NCBI GenBank assembly: GCA_023420085.1
Contig: JAEZWQ010000011.1
Location: 1 to 39,741 of the forward strand
Direction: 5' to 3'
DNA: 39,741 nucleotides
From: Bacillota bacterium
Lineage (GTDB): Bacteria > Bacillota > Clostridia > Lachnospirales > Lachnospiraceae
Below the pieces are notes generated by a model that saw only the letters and a program-made list of their open reading frames with translations, was not told where the DNA came from and did no database searches. Made by a program: the position numbers and the translations under genes. This document shows positions 17,485 through 26,328 of the stretch, in pieces. How positions within the stretch are numbered: the first letter of the stretch is position 1; each line of letters opens with the position of its first letter.

Positions 17485-18605
17485 TGAAAAAGTTAGGTAT
17501 TTATATACATATTCCATTTTGCGTGAAAAAGTGTAATTATTGTGATTTTTTATCATTTATTCCAACATATGTTAATGAATATGTTGAAGCTTTGAAAAAT
17601 CAGATAATAAACGAAGAAAGAATAATAAAAAATGAATATATAGTAGATTCGATATTTTTTGGAGGGGGAACGCCCTCCATTCTTTCTATTGAACAGTTAG
17701 ATAAAATATTAAATACTTTATTTGCTAATTATAGTATAGATGATGAAGCAGAAATAAGTATTGAAGCAAATCCTGAGTCAATTACTTATGAAAAGCTAAA
17801 ATTTTATATAAATTCTGGTATTAATAGATTGAGCATTGGCTTACAATCACCGAACAATAAGTTATTAAAAAAACTTGGTAGAATGCATGATTTTGAACAG
17901 TTTCTTAAAGGATATAGATATGCAAGGGAAGTAGGATTTGATAATATTAATATTGATATAATGTCTGCACTACCAACTCAAACTTTAGAAAAATATAAGA
18001 ATGGATTAGAAAAAGTACTAGATTTACAACCGGAACACATATCTTCTTATGGGTTAATTATTGAAGAAAATACATTATTTTATGATATGTATAATGAATT
18101 TAACGGTAATTTGATTAATGAGCTATCAGATGAGACTGAATATTTGAAGATGTATGAAATAACAGGAGAACTTTTAACAAAAAAAGGTTATAATAGATAT
18201 GAAATATCTAATTTTGCAAAAAGTGGCTATGAGTGTAGACATAACCTTAAATATTGGAGAAGAAATGATTATATAGGTTATGGAATAGGCGCAGCATCTT
18301 GTATTGAAAATATAAGATACAAGGTAGATGATAATTTTAATAATTATATTAAAAAAGAATATAAATTAGATATAGAATATCTAGATAAACAAGATATATT
18401 TAATGAGATAATAATGCTAGGCCTAAGATTAAAAGAGGGAATTGATGTTAATGACATACATATAAAAACTGGCTATAGCATAGATTTTAACAGGCTTAAT
18501 AAGCTTAGAGAGGCAAATCTCATCAAGTACAATAATAATATAATAAGTTTAACTGATAAAGGATTGGAGGTTAGCTCACATATAATGTCAGAGCTTATGT
18601 TGTGA
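17484..18605 (+). CDS. hemW: HemW-like radical SAM protein (heme chaperone, formerly CPO-III homologue)
   Basis: A 373-residue radical SAM enzyme with the CxxxCxxC cluster ligands C13, C17 and C20 in IHIPFCVKKCNYCDF. The GGGTPS motif follows at about residue 57, then SIEANPES and SIGLQS. A C-terminal HemN-like domain includes EISNFAKSGYECRHNLKYWRRNDYIGYG. The short length and the CxxxCxxC pattern fit HemW, which handles heme for respiratory enzymes, rather than the oxidase HemN, whose motif has an extra cysteine. The start shares one base with the preceding stop. The end overlaps coaBC as TGATG. No heme biosynthesis gene is nearby. Confidence 0.88.
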   Translation: MKKLGIYIHIPFCVKKCNYCDFLSFIPTYVNEYVEALKNQIINEERIIKNEYIVDSIFFGGGTPSILSIEQLDKILNTLFANYSIDDEAEISIEANPESITYEKLKFYINSGINRLSIGLQSPNNKLLKKLGRMHDFEQFLKGYRYAREVGFDNINIDIMSALPTQTLEKYKNGLEKVLDLQPEHISSYGLIIEENTLFYDMYNEFNGNLINELSDETEYLKMYEITGELLTKKGYNRYEISNFAKSGYECRHNLKYWRRNDYIGYGIGAASCIENIRYKVDDNFNNYIKKEYKLDIEYLDKQDIFNEIIMLGLRLKEGIDVNDIHIKTGYSIDFNRLNKLREANLIKYNNNIISLTDKGLEVSSHIMSELML

Positions 18606-19795
18606 TGAATATTTTACTAGGAGTTACAGGTGGTATTGCAGCATATAAGATGCTGAGTCTTGCAAGTAGTTTAGTTAAAAATGGACATAATGTAGAAGTT
18701 TGTATGACACCTAAGGCTAGAGAATTTGTAACTACAACATCGTTTGAAGCTATTATACATAAAGAGGTGGTACTAAGTGATGATCAGTTCCTGCATGGAG
18801 CAAAAAATCAGCATATTAGGCTAGCAAAGTTTGCAGATATTATGGTTATTGCACCTGCAAGTGCTAATACAGTTGCAAAATTAGTTATGGGAATGGGTGA
18901 TAATATTGTTACGTTGACAGCGTTAGCATCGACATGCAAAAAATTAGTATTTCCTGCTATGAATATTAATATGTATCTAAACGAAATAACACAGTCAAAT
19001 ATTAATAAATTGGATCAATATGATAACTATGAAGTTATACAAGCCAGCTCCGGATATTTGGCTTGTGGTGATACTGGAATTGGAAGGCTGGCAGAACCAA
19101 GTGAAATATATGACATTATTATGAATAGGGCTTATCCTAATAAAGATATGATAGGAAAGAAGGTACTCGTAAATGCTGGTCCTACGATGGAATCTATTGA
19201 TCCAGTTAGATTTATTACAAATCATTCAAGTGGGAAAATGGGATTAGAAATAGCAAGAGCGTTTAGTTATAGAGGTGCAGATGTTACATTAATTTCTGGA
19301 AAATCAGGATTAAAGGCACCTTTTGGTGTTAAAATTATTGAGGCTGTTAGTGCAAATGATATGTATAATGCTATAAATGAGAATATAAAAGGCAAAGATA
19401 TTGTTGTATTATCGGCAGCAGTAGCCGACTACACTCCTATAGAATATAGTGAAAGTAAAATAAAAAAGAAAGATGGCAATCTAGTTATAGAATTAAAAAG
19501 AACTAAAGATATACTAAAAGCTTTAGGAGAGAAAAAAGAATTTGTATTAGTTGGATTTGCTATGGAAACAGAAAGTCTTATTGAAAATGCTAAAGCAAAG
19601 TTAATATCTAAAAATGCAGATATGATAGTAGCAAATTCTATAAATAAAGAGGGTGCAGGATTTGGTTATGATACTAATGTTGCATCGCTTATTACAAGAA
19701 ATGGATGTACAAACCTAGATAAACTCAGCAAATATGATTTGGCCCATAAAATAATAGATAAGATTGGAGAGGAGTTTTATGCAAGGCTTAGATAG
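18605..19795 (+). CDS. coaBC: Bifunctional phosphopantothenoylcysteine decarboxylase / phosphopantothenate-cysteine ligase
   Basis: A 396-residue fusion for two steps of coenzyme A synthesis. The N-terminal flavoprotein (CoaC, about 1-180) has GVTGGIAAYK, the catalytic His in QHIRLAKFAD, PASANT, PAMNINMY and the active-site Cys154 in SGYLACGDTGIGRL. The C-terminal ligase (CoaB, about 187-396) has GPTMESIDPVRFITNHSSGKMG, SAAVADYTP and SKIKKK. The ATG at 18605 overlaps the hemW stop (TGATG); the GTG one codon earlier is less likely. No ribosome site of its own is clear, so it is probably translated by coupling. It overlaps pcrA by 17 bases. Confidence 0.95.
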   Translation: MNILLGVTGGIAAYKMLSLASSLVKNGHNVEVCMTPKAREFVTTTSFEAIIHKEVVLSDDQFLHGAKNQHIRLAKFADIMVIAPASANTVAKLVMGMGDNIVTLTALASTCKKLVFPAMNINMYLNEITQSNINKLDQYDNYEVIQASSGYLACGDTGIGRLAEPSEIYDIIMNRAYPNKDMIGKKVLVNAGPTMESIDPVRFITNHSSGKMGLEIARAFSYRGADVTLISGKSGLKAPFGVKIIEAVSANDMYNAINENIKGKDIVVLSAAVADYTPIEYSESKIKKKDGNLVIELKRTKDILKALGEKKEFVLVGFAMETESLIENAKAKLISKNADMIVANSINKEGAGFGYDTNVASLITRNGCTNLDKLSKYDLAHKIIDKIGEEFYARLR

Positions 19796-21968
19796 TTTAA
19801 ATGATAAGCAAAAAGAAGCAGTATTTAGTGACAAAAAACAACTACTTATTTTAGCTGGTGCAGGAACAGGTAAGACCTCAACACTAACATATAAAATTGC
19901 ACATCTTATCAAGGATAAGGGTATTAATCCATATAATATTTTAGCTATAACATTTACAAATAAAGCAGCTAACGAAATGAGAGAGAGAATTAAATCTGTA
20001 GTTGGAGATGACTCAGATGATATGTGGGTACTTACATTTCATGGAGCCTGTCTTAGAATATTAAAAAGATTCATAGATAGATTGGGATATAAAAATTCAT
20101 TCATTATTTATGATACAGACGATAAGATGAGTTTAATAAATAGGATAATGAAGGATAGAAATATTGGAGGTACATTAAATAAAAAAGTGGTAGCCTCAGA
20201 AATTTCAAATGCTAAACTACTTGGAATGGAACCAATTGACTATGCAAATAGTATTGATGGATATGAGATAAATAAAAAAAACATAGCAAGTATATATGAG
20301 ATATATCAGCAAGAATTAAAAGATGCAAATGCACTTGATTTTGATGACCTCATTAGACTTACTGTAAAGCTTTTTGATGATCATGAAGATGTAAGAGACT
20401 ATTATAGCAATAGATTTGAGCATATTTTTGTTGATGAGTATCAAGATACGAATATGCAGCAGTTTAAACTTGTTGAACAATTAGCTAGAAATCATAAAAA
20501 TTTGTGTGTTGTTGGCGATGATGACCAATCTATATATAAATTTAGAGGAGCAAATGTAGGGAATATTTTGGATTTTGAACGAGTTTATAAGAATGCTGGC
20601 GTTATAAAGTTAGAACAGAATTATAGATCTACTAAAAAAATTCTTGAAGCAGCAAATTCAGTAATTGCAAATAATAAAAATCGTAAAGATAAACGTCTTT
20701 GGACTGAAAATAAAGAGGGTGAAGATGTTATAATTTATGATTTTAAGGATGAGAGAGATGAGGCAAAGGCCATAACATCTAAGATAAAGTTATTATATTC
20801 ACTAGATAAATATAAGTATAATGATGTAGCTATTCTATATAGAACAAATTCATTATCGAGAGTATTTGAGGAATATATGGTAAAAGATTCAATACCATAT
20901 AAAATAATAGGTGGAATTAACTTTTACCAAAGAAAAGAAGTTAAAGATATAATTGCTTATCTAAAGGTTTTAGTAAATCCATACGATTCTACTTCTCTAA
21001 GAAGAATAATAAATGTTCCTAAAAGGGGAATTGGTGATGCCACAATACAAAAGCTAGCTGATTATTCATTGTATAATAATGTTAGTTTATATGATGCTAT
21101 GCTTATGGCTGATAGTATAGGAAGTTTGACATCAGGAACAGTTAAAAAGATTAATGATTTTACAAAGCTAATTGAAGATTTCAAAAAGCAATTAGATATA
21201 TACTCATTAAATACAGTTATAGATAATATTGTGCAAGATACAGGTTATTTTATGGATTTTACAAATCCTGATGAGAAGATTGAAAGAGAAAATAATATAA
21301 AAGAACTTATATCTAAGGCTGAAGATTATAATGTTGAGTCAAGCGAAGATATAGCTGAAGATGAAAGACCTATTATAAGATTTTTACAAGAAATATCATT
21401 GTATACTGATTTAGATAGTGATGAAAAAAATGAAGATAAAGTAACACTTATGACAGTACATAGTGCAAAAGGTCTTGAATATCCTTGTGTATTTTTAGTA
21501 GGAATGGAAGAAGATTTATTTCCATTTTTTCTGGCAGTACAAGAAGGTGATATAGATGAAGAAAGACGACTTTGCTATGTTGCGATTACAAGAGCAAAGG
21601 AAATGCTTAATATATCATGGGCTAATAGAAGAAGAGGAAAATTTTCTGGAAAATCTATATTTTTAAGAGAGATAAATGAAAAATATCTTAATAAAAATAA
21701 GATAAGTAGTAGTGATATTAAATTGAATTTAAAAAAAGATTATATGAAATTTAATAGACAGACTAAATCAAATATTGATGACTTTAAGACAAAAAAGGTT
21801 GAAAATGTAGATTTTGGCATTGGAGATAGAGTATTGCACAGAAAATTTGGCGAAGGTGTAGTTATGGATATATATAAAAATGAGGATTTATATATTAAAG
21901 TAAACTTCGATAAAAGTGGTATTAAGGATATGTCTGCTACATATGCAAATCTAAAGAAAATAAATTAG
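19779..21968 (+). CDS. pcrA: ATP-dependent DNA helicase PcrA (UvrD/Rep family)
   Basis: A 729-residue superfamily 1A helicase acting in nucleotide excision repair and in clearing replication forks. Motif I AGAGTGKT is at 26-33, motif Ia ITFTNKAANEMRERI, motif II VDEYQDTN, motif III VVGDDDQSIYKFRGA, then QNYRST, TVHSAKGLEYPCVF and YVAITRAKE (motif VI). The last about 50 residues (GDRVLHRKFGEGVV...) are the Tudor-like domain of PcrA that touches RNA polymerase. The start at 19779 is chosen because GGAGAGGAG lies just before it; the TTG at 19764 would place that site in the gene. It overlaps coaBC. Confidence 0.95.
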   Translation: MQGLDSLNDKQKEAVFSDKKQLLILAGAGTGKTSTLTYKIAHLIKDKGINPYNILAITFTNKAANEMRERIKSVVGDDSDDMWVLTFHGACLRILKRFIDRLGYKNSFIIYDTDDKMSLINRIMKDRNIGGTLNKKVVASEISNAKLLGMEPIDYANSIDGYEINKKNIASIYEIYQQELKDANALDFDDLIRLTVKLFDDHEDVRDYYSNRFEHIFVDEYQDTNMQQFKLVEQLARNHKNLCVVGDDDQSIYKFRGANVGNILDFERVYKNAGVIKLEQNYRSTKKILEAANSVIANNKNRKDKRLWTENKEGEDVIIYDFKDERDEAKAITSKIKLLYSLDKYKYNDVAILYRTNSLSRVFEEYMVKDSIPYKIIGGINFYQRKEVKDIIAYLKVLVNPYDSTSLRRIINVPKRGIGDATIQKLADYSLYNNVSLYDAMLMADSIGSLTSGTVKKINDFTKLIEDFKKQLDIYSLNTVIDNIVQDTGYFMDFTNPDEKIERENNIKELISKAEDYNVESSEDIAEDERPIIRFLQEISLYTDLDSDEKNEDKVTLMTVHSAKGLEYPCVFLVGMEEDLFPFFLAVQEGDIDEERRLCYVAITRAKEMLNISWANRRRGKFSGKSIFLREINEKYLNKNKISSSDIKLNLKKDYMKFNRQTKSNIDDFKTKKVENVDFGIGDRVLHRKFGEGVVMDIYKNEDLYIKVNFDKSGIKDMSATYANLKKIN

Positions 21969-21977
21969 GAGAAACAG

Positions 21978-24377
21978 ATGGGTAAATATAATCATAAAGT
22001 TATTGAAGCTAAGTGGAATGAAAGATGGAATAAAAATCCAATTAATAGACCAGAAAATAAGGAAAAGTATTATTGTTTAGATATGTTTCCATATCCATCA
22101 GCTAACGGCATGCATGTTGGTCATTGGAGAGGATATGTTTTAAGTGATGTATTATCAAGATATATGATGTTGCATGGAAAGTATGTAATACATCCAATGG
22201 GATGGGATGCATTTGGATTACCTGCGGAAAATTTTGCTATAAAAATGGGAGTACATCCATCTAAGACAACACAAGAAAGCATTGCTAATTTCAAGAAACA
22301 GTTAAAAGAAATATCAGCAATCTATGATTGGGATATGGAGGTAAATACTACAGATCCTAATTATTATAAATGGACTCAATGGATATTTATTAAGATGTTT
22401 GAGGCAGGCCTTGCGTATGAAAAGGAAATGCCAATAAACTGGTGTCCTTCATGTAAAACTGGACTTGCAAATGAAGAAGTTGTAAATGGGAAATGTGATA
22501 GATGCGGACATGATGTTACAAAGAAAAATCTTAAGCAATGGATGTTAAAAATAACTGAATATGCTGATAAACTTTTATCAGGGCTTGAAAAATTAGATTG
22601 GCCTGAAAAAGTAAAGAAGATGCAAAGTGAATGGATTGGTAGATCAGAAGGAGCTAAGGTTAAATTTAAAATTGATGGTATAGATGGTAAAGAAATAATT
22701 GTATATACTACAAGACCTGATACACTTTATGGATCGACATTCATTGTACTATCTCCAGAGCATGAAATAGTTAAGTCATTGGTTACAGATGAAACTGAAA
22801 AAGAAGTAGAAGATTATATATATAAAACATCTTTAAAATCTACGGTAGATAGACTACAAGATAAGGAAAAAACTGGAGTTTTTACAGGAAGTTATGCAAT
22901 TAATCCATTAAATGGAAAGAAAATTCCAATTTGGATATCAGATTATGTGTTAGCCGACTATGGTACAGGTGCAATTATGTGTGTCCCAGCACATGATGAT
23001 AGGGACTTTGAATTTGCGAAAAAATTTAATTTACCAATTGTTCAAGTTATATCAAAAGATGGCAAGGAGAATGAGATAACAGAAGCATTTATAGAAGACG
23101 GTATACTTATTAATTCTGATAAATTTAATGGCTTGGATGTATCAAAAGCTAAAGAAGAGATTATAAAATATATTGAGAGCAATGGTATTGGTGAAAAAAC
23201 TATTAATTTCAAATTAAGAGATTGGGTATTTTCTAGGCAAAGATATTGGGGAGAACCTATTCCAATAATACATTGTCCACATTGTGGAAATGTTGCTGTT
23301 CCAGAAAAAGATTTGCCAGTTTTATTGCCTGATGTTGAGAAATATCAACCAACAGGAACAGGAGAATCACCGCTTGCAGATATCGAAGAATGGGTAAATA
23401 CAACTTGTCCTAAGTGTGGAGCAAAGGCAAAGAGAGAAACAAATACTATGCCGCAATGGGCTGGTTCAAGTTGGTATTATCTTAGATATATTGACAATAA
23501 AAATGATGAAATGCTTGTTTCAAAAGAAAAGGCGGATAAATATTTACCAGTTGATATGTATGTTGGTGGAGTTGAACATGCAGTTCTACATTTATTATAT
23601 GCAAGATTTTATACTAAATTCCTAAATGATATTGGAGTTGTAAGCTTTGATGAACCGTTTAAAAAGTTATTTAATCAAGGAATGATAATTAAAGATGGCG
23701 CTAAAATGAGTAAATCAAAAGGCAATGTGGTATCACCTGATACAATTGTTAGTGAATATGGATGTGATGCGCTTAGGATGTATGAATTATTTGTTGGACC
23801 ACCTGAACTTGATGCAGAATGGAATGAAAATGGTATTGATGGGGTTAGCAGATTCATTAATAAGTTCTTTAGATTATTTACAGAATTTGAAATAAGTGAA
23901 AATGAATCAAAAGAAGTTCAAAGGCTAGTAAATAAGATGATATACGATATAACAAAACGTATTGAAGACTTCAGTATGAATACGGCGATTTCTGGATTTA
24001 TGGAATATACAAATAAACTTATAGATGCATTAAGTAAAGAAAATAGTATATCTAAAAAGTCGCTAGAAAAAATTGCTATTTTAATTTCACCTTTTGCGCC
24101 TCATATCGGTGAAGAGTTATGGGAAGTTTTAGGAAATCAATATTCAGTATTTGATAATTTATGGCCAGAATATGATGAGTCAAAAATGGAAGCTGATACT
24201 ATGAATATAGCTATTCAGGTTAATGGAAAAACTAGAGGAGTTATAGAAGTTCCTGTAGATGCATCAAAAGATGAGATCTTAAATAGTGCTAAGAATGAGG
24301 TTAGTAGTAGACTTACAGGTGATATAGTTAAAGAAATATATGTACCTGGGAAAATTGTAAATATTGTAATAAAGTAG
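21978..24377 (+). CDS. leuS: Leucyl-tRNA synthetase
   Basis: A 799-residue class I synthetase that charges tRNA-Leu. The HIGH motif is HVGH at 46-49 and KMSKS is at 576-580. A zinc-binding pair CPSC...CDRC begins near residue 156. The editing domain, inserted between the catalytic halves (about 220-410), has TTRPDTLYGSTF and VPAHDDRDFEFA, with the discriminating Asp present. The anticodon-binding domain and the C-terminal VNGKTRGVIEVP segment complete a full-length bacterial LeuS. AGGAGAAACAG precedes the ATG. No T-box leader is seen; the gene has no gap of its own and is carried by the upstream operon. Confidence 0.97.
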   Translation: MGKYNHKVIEAKWNERWNKNPINRPENKEKYYCLDMFPYPSANGMHVGHWRGYVLSDVLSRYMMLHGKYVIHPMGWDAFGLPAENFAIKMGVHPSKTTQESIANFKKQLKEISAIYDWDMEVNTTDPNYYKWTQWIFIKMFEAGLAYEKEMPINWCPSCKTGLANEEVVNGKCDRCGHDVTKKNLKQWMLKITEYADKLLSGLEKLDWPEKVKKMQSEWIGRSEGAKVKFKIDGIDGKEIIVYTTRPDTLYGSTFIVLSPEHEIVKSLVTDETEKEVEDYIYKTSLKSTVDRLQDKEKTGVFTGSYAINPLNGKKIPIWISDYVLADYGTGAIMCVPAHDDRDFEFAKKFNLPIVQVISKDGKENEITEAFIEDGILINSDKFNGLDVSKAKEEIIKYIESNGIGEKTINFKLRDWVFSRQRYWGEPIPIIHCPHCGNVAVPEKDLPVLLPDVEKYQPTGTGESPLADIEEWVNTTCPKCGAKAKRETNTMPQWAGSSWYYLRYIDNKNDEMLVSKEKADKYLPVDMYVGGVEHAVLHLLYARFYTKFLNDIGVVSFDEPFKKLFNQGMIIKDGAKMSKSKGNVVSPDTIVSEYGCDALRMYELFVGPPELDAEWNENGIDGVSRFINKFFRLFTEFEISENESKEVQRLVNKMIYDITKRIEDFSMNTAISGFMEYTNKLIDALSKENSISKKSLEKIAILISPFAPHIGEELWEVLGNQYSVFDNLWPEYDESKMEADTMNIAIQVNGKTRGVIEVPVDASKDEILNSAKNEVSSRLTGDIVKEIYVPGKIVNIVIK

Positions 24378-24381
24378 TATT

Positions 24382-25176
24382 ATGAAAAATATAGTATTTA
24401 GTGATATAGATGGTACTTTATTGGATTCTAATCATAGTGTACATAGTAAACATATAGATGCGATAAAATTATTACAGGATAAGAATATTCCATTTGTTAT
24501 AGTATCCGCAAGAGGGCCTTCATGTATATATCCGATATTAAACAAACATAATATATCTTGTCCTATAATCGCATATGGTGGAGCAATTATACTAGATAAA
24601 AATAGGAATATATTATATGAAGATGCGATGTCAAAAGATATCGCTAGATTGGTTATAAGTCATGTTGATAAGACTGGGTATAATGTGGCTTATAATATAT
24701 ATTCTTTGGAACAGTGGATAGTAAATGATAAGGATGATTACAGGATTAAGTTAGAGGAAAGCATCGTAGAAGTTGATTCTGATAATGGGAATATTGATTC
24801 TATTAATAGGAATATAGTAGATAAAATATTATTAATGACTGAAGTTGATAATATGGAAGAGATTGAATATGATATTAAATCTAACTTTAGTAATCTATCA
24901 ATAATGAAATCGTCTCATGTAATGTTAGAGATAATGAATGACGGTGTTACAAAGGCTAATGGATGTAGAAAACTATGTGAAATATTAGGTATTAGTATGA
25001 AAGATGCTTATGCTTTTGGTGATAACTATAATGACATAGATATGTTAAAAGCTGTAGGACATGGTTATATAATGAGCAATGCTCCACTTGAATTACGAAA
25101 TCAGTTTAAAAATATTGCATTAAGTAATGATGAGGGAGGAATATATTTTACTCTCAAAGATAACAATATAATATAA
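24382..25176 (+). CDS. Cof-type HAD-superfamily phosphatase
   Basis: A 264-residue HAD hydrolase. The nucleophile Asp8 and acid Asp10 lie in FSDIDGTLLDS, motif II is VSARG, and motifs III-IV are K(ANGC)...AFGDNYNDIDML. The long cap between about 85 and 180 is type C2b, as in Cof/YbiV/YidA sugar-phosphate and nucleotide phosphatases. The substrate cannot be told from sequence. It begins five bases after leuS with only a weak ribosome site and is the last gene before the terminator. Confidence 0.9.
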   Translation: MKNIVFSDIDGTLLDSNHSVHSKHIDAIKLLQDKNIPFVIVSARGPSCIYPILNKHNISCPIIAYGGAIILDKNRNILYEDAMSKDIARLVISHVDKTGYNVAYNIYSLEQWIVNDKDDYRIKLEESIVEVDSDNGNIDSINRNIVDKILLMTEVDNMEEIEYDIKSNFSNLSIMKSSHVMLEIMNDGVTKANGCRKLCEILGISMKDAYAFGDNYNDIDMLKAVGHGYIMSNAPLELRNQFKNIALSNDEGGIYFTLKDNNII

Positions 25177-25228
25177 TACACTAGTCAGTATTTCTACATA
25201 GGAAGTTTTTATTAAAGTATAATAAGGG

Positions 25229-25282
25229 AAAAAGGTTCTTTGTCAAGGATGTTAGGGTCGGAATTTGGCAAAGAACCTTTTT
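25229..25282 (+). terminator. Strong rho-independent terminator of the eight-gene operon
   Basis: AAAAAGGTTCTTTG (25229-25242) and its complement (25269-25282) make a perfect 14-bp stem, extendable by four more pairs. The T run continues as TTTTTATATA. Its arm contains GGTTCTTTGTCAA, identical to the ISL3-like end at 10802, so it may descend from paired IS ends. Confidence 0.8.
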
Positions 25283-25362
25283 ATATAGACTTATAATAAT
25301 TAATGCTATATTAAAGCATTAATTATATATTTGAGTTAATAATAATTTCTGATTAAACATTC

Positions 25363-25872
25363 TTAAAAAACAAATAACATAATAGTTTTTGTTACAAAAT
25401 TAGCAATACCCTTTGGCATGCCTATTTTTCTGAATGCACTGTAAATAGCGTCTTCTAATGTTCCAGTATAGTGCTCTATTAGATTTAGTAAAATATTTAT
25501 CCTTGTATATTTAGCAATTAAATTTTTTATTTTTCTAGGAAGTTTATTATAGGCTTTCCTAATAATTCTAGCTGCTGAAGAAAATTTTCCAAAAGTTTGT
25601 ATATTTTTATTATAGTTAGGAAAGTTAATATTTCTAGGATTCTTACTATCCAACATATTATTATAAGGTGATGAAAAATTATTAAATGCATTAATTTCTG
25701 AATCTGATAAACCATATTCTTTTAATTCTTCATAGCTCATAGAGTAATTTTTATCAAAGACATCATTTATTACTTGATATGTAGAGATTGGGTTATAGTA
25801 GGAAGCGTTGACAGTAGAGATTTCGTTACTTATAAAACCTATACTAATAATAGCAGCTAAAGATAATGCCAA
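25363..25872 (-). CDS. Putative secreted protein of unknown function, start frameshifted
   Basis: The open frame gives 169 residues. An N-terminal hydrophobic stretch (ALSLAAIISIGFISN) ends in STVNA-SYY, a clear signal-peptide cleavage site. A polar middle (Asn/Tyr/Ser-rich) follows, then a basic helix-rich tail (IIRKAYNKLPRKIKNLI) and the closing IGMPKGIANFVTKTIMLFVF. I do not recognise the family; small export-signal size and an amphipathic tail recall bacteriocin-like or toxin-like exported peptides, which is speculation. The frame itself opens at a TTG with no ribosome site. A perfect AAGGAGT-N8-ATG sits at 25887-25904 but is out of frame by one base. Joining them yields MRKKQTLALS, a canonical signal peptide start. 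It is divergent from the XRE/LytTR operon. Confidence 0.6.
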   Translation of the reverse strand: MALSLAAIISIGFISNEISTVNASYYNPISTYQVINDVFDKNYSMSYEELKEYGLSDSEINAFNNFSSPYNNMLDSKNPRNINFPNYNKNIQTFGKFSSAARIIRKAYNKLPRKIKNLIAKYTRINILLNLIEHYTGTLEDAIYSAFRKIGMPKGIANFVTKTIMLFVF

Positions 25873-25878
25873 TGTTTG

Positions 25879-25904
25879 TTTTTTCTCATAAATGTTTACT
25901 CCTT
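25879..25904 (-). promoter_or_regulatory. Ribosome site, ATG and A-AAA-AAC slippery heptamer before the secreted-protein frame
   Basis: On the minus strand, AAGGAGT (25898-25904) precedes ATG (25887-25889). The message then reads AGA AAA AAC, which makes A-AAA-AAC, a classical -1 slippage heptamer. The zero frame ends after 10 codons (MRKNKHWHYL). A -1 shift enters the signal-peptide frame exactly. A simple loss of one A from the run at 25879-25884 is the plainer explanation. Confidence 0.45.
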
Positions 25905-25925
25905 ATATAAATAATTTTCTAATTA

Positions 25926-25998
25926 ATTATATTGTAAAATGACAAAAATAATCTGCAATACTCTATTCGTGAAATGATAAATAAATTGCGTAAAATGA
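25926..25998 (-). promoter_or_regulatory. Activator-type promoter with LytTR-like direct repeats, facing the secreted-protein gene
   Basis: On the minus strand a perfect TATAAT (25926-25931) has no recognisable -35. Upstream are repeats of TCATTT(T/C)AC: 25990-25998, 25969-25977 and 25934-25942. The first two are separated by exactly 12 bases (21 bp centre to centre), the geometry used by LytTR regulators such as AgrA, ComE and PlnC. The nearer of that pair ends 37 bases before the -10. The third copy abuts the -10. Confidence 0.5.
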
Positions 25999-26009
25999 AT
26001 ATTTATATA

Positions 26010-26064
26010 TTGAACTTTATATATATTATAGTTATTATATAAATGTAAGGTGAAGCAAGCTTCA
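26010..26064 (+). promoter_or_regulatory. Promoter and putative operator of the XRE-4TM-LytTR operon
   Basis: TTGAAC (26010-26015), a 17-base spacer and TATTAT (26033-26038) form a promoter. Just after the expected transcription start lies the palindrome TGAAGC-AA-GCTTCA (26051-26064), well placed for autorepression by the XRE protein. Confidence 0.5.
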
Positions 26065-26097
26065 TATAAGATTATATACTTCTAAAGGGAGATTAAA

Positions 26098-26328
26098 TTG
26101 AAAAATAAAATAAAAGAATATCGAAATAAAAGAGGTATAACTCAAAAGGAATTAGCTTTTTTGGTCAATGTCACAACAAGGACAATTATTTCAATTGAAA
26201 AAGGACAGTATAATCCATCATTAATGCTTGCATATAAGATTGCATGTGTATTTGATACAACCATTGAGGATATTTGCTGCCTAAAAGATAATAAATTAGA
26301 GGAGGATAAGAAATTTGAAGCTATATAA
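26098..26328 (+). CDS. XRE-family helix-turn-helix regulator
   Basis: A 76-residue, single-domain DNA-binding protein of the Cro/CI type. The core reads IKEYRNKRGITQKELAFLVNVTTRTIISIEKGQYNPSLMLAYKIACVFDTTIEDIC, with the recognition helix in VTTRTIISIEKG. Small regulators of this form usually repress their own promoter. It starts at TTG 26098 after a GGGAG site. The 3' end overlaps the next gene by 14 bases, so the two are translated together. The palindrome at 26051 may be its operator. Position in front of a membrane protein gene is a frequent pairing in Firmicutes. Confidence 0.82.
   Translation: MKNKIKEYRNKRGITQKELAFLVNVTTRTIISIEKGQYNPSLMLAYKIACVFDTTIEDICCLKDNKLEEDKKFEAI

Noticed and set aside
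17484..18605. Oxygen-independent coproporphyrinogen oxidase HemN
   Set aside because: The cluster motif is CxxxCxxC without the extra HemN cysteine and the protein is short, so HemW is the better call.
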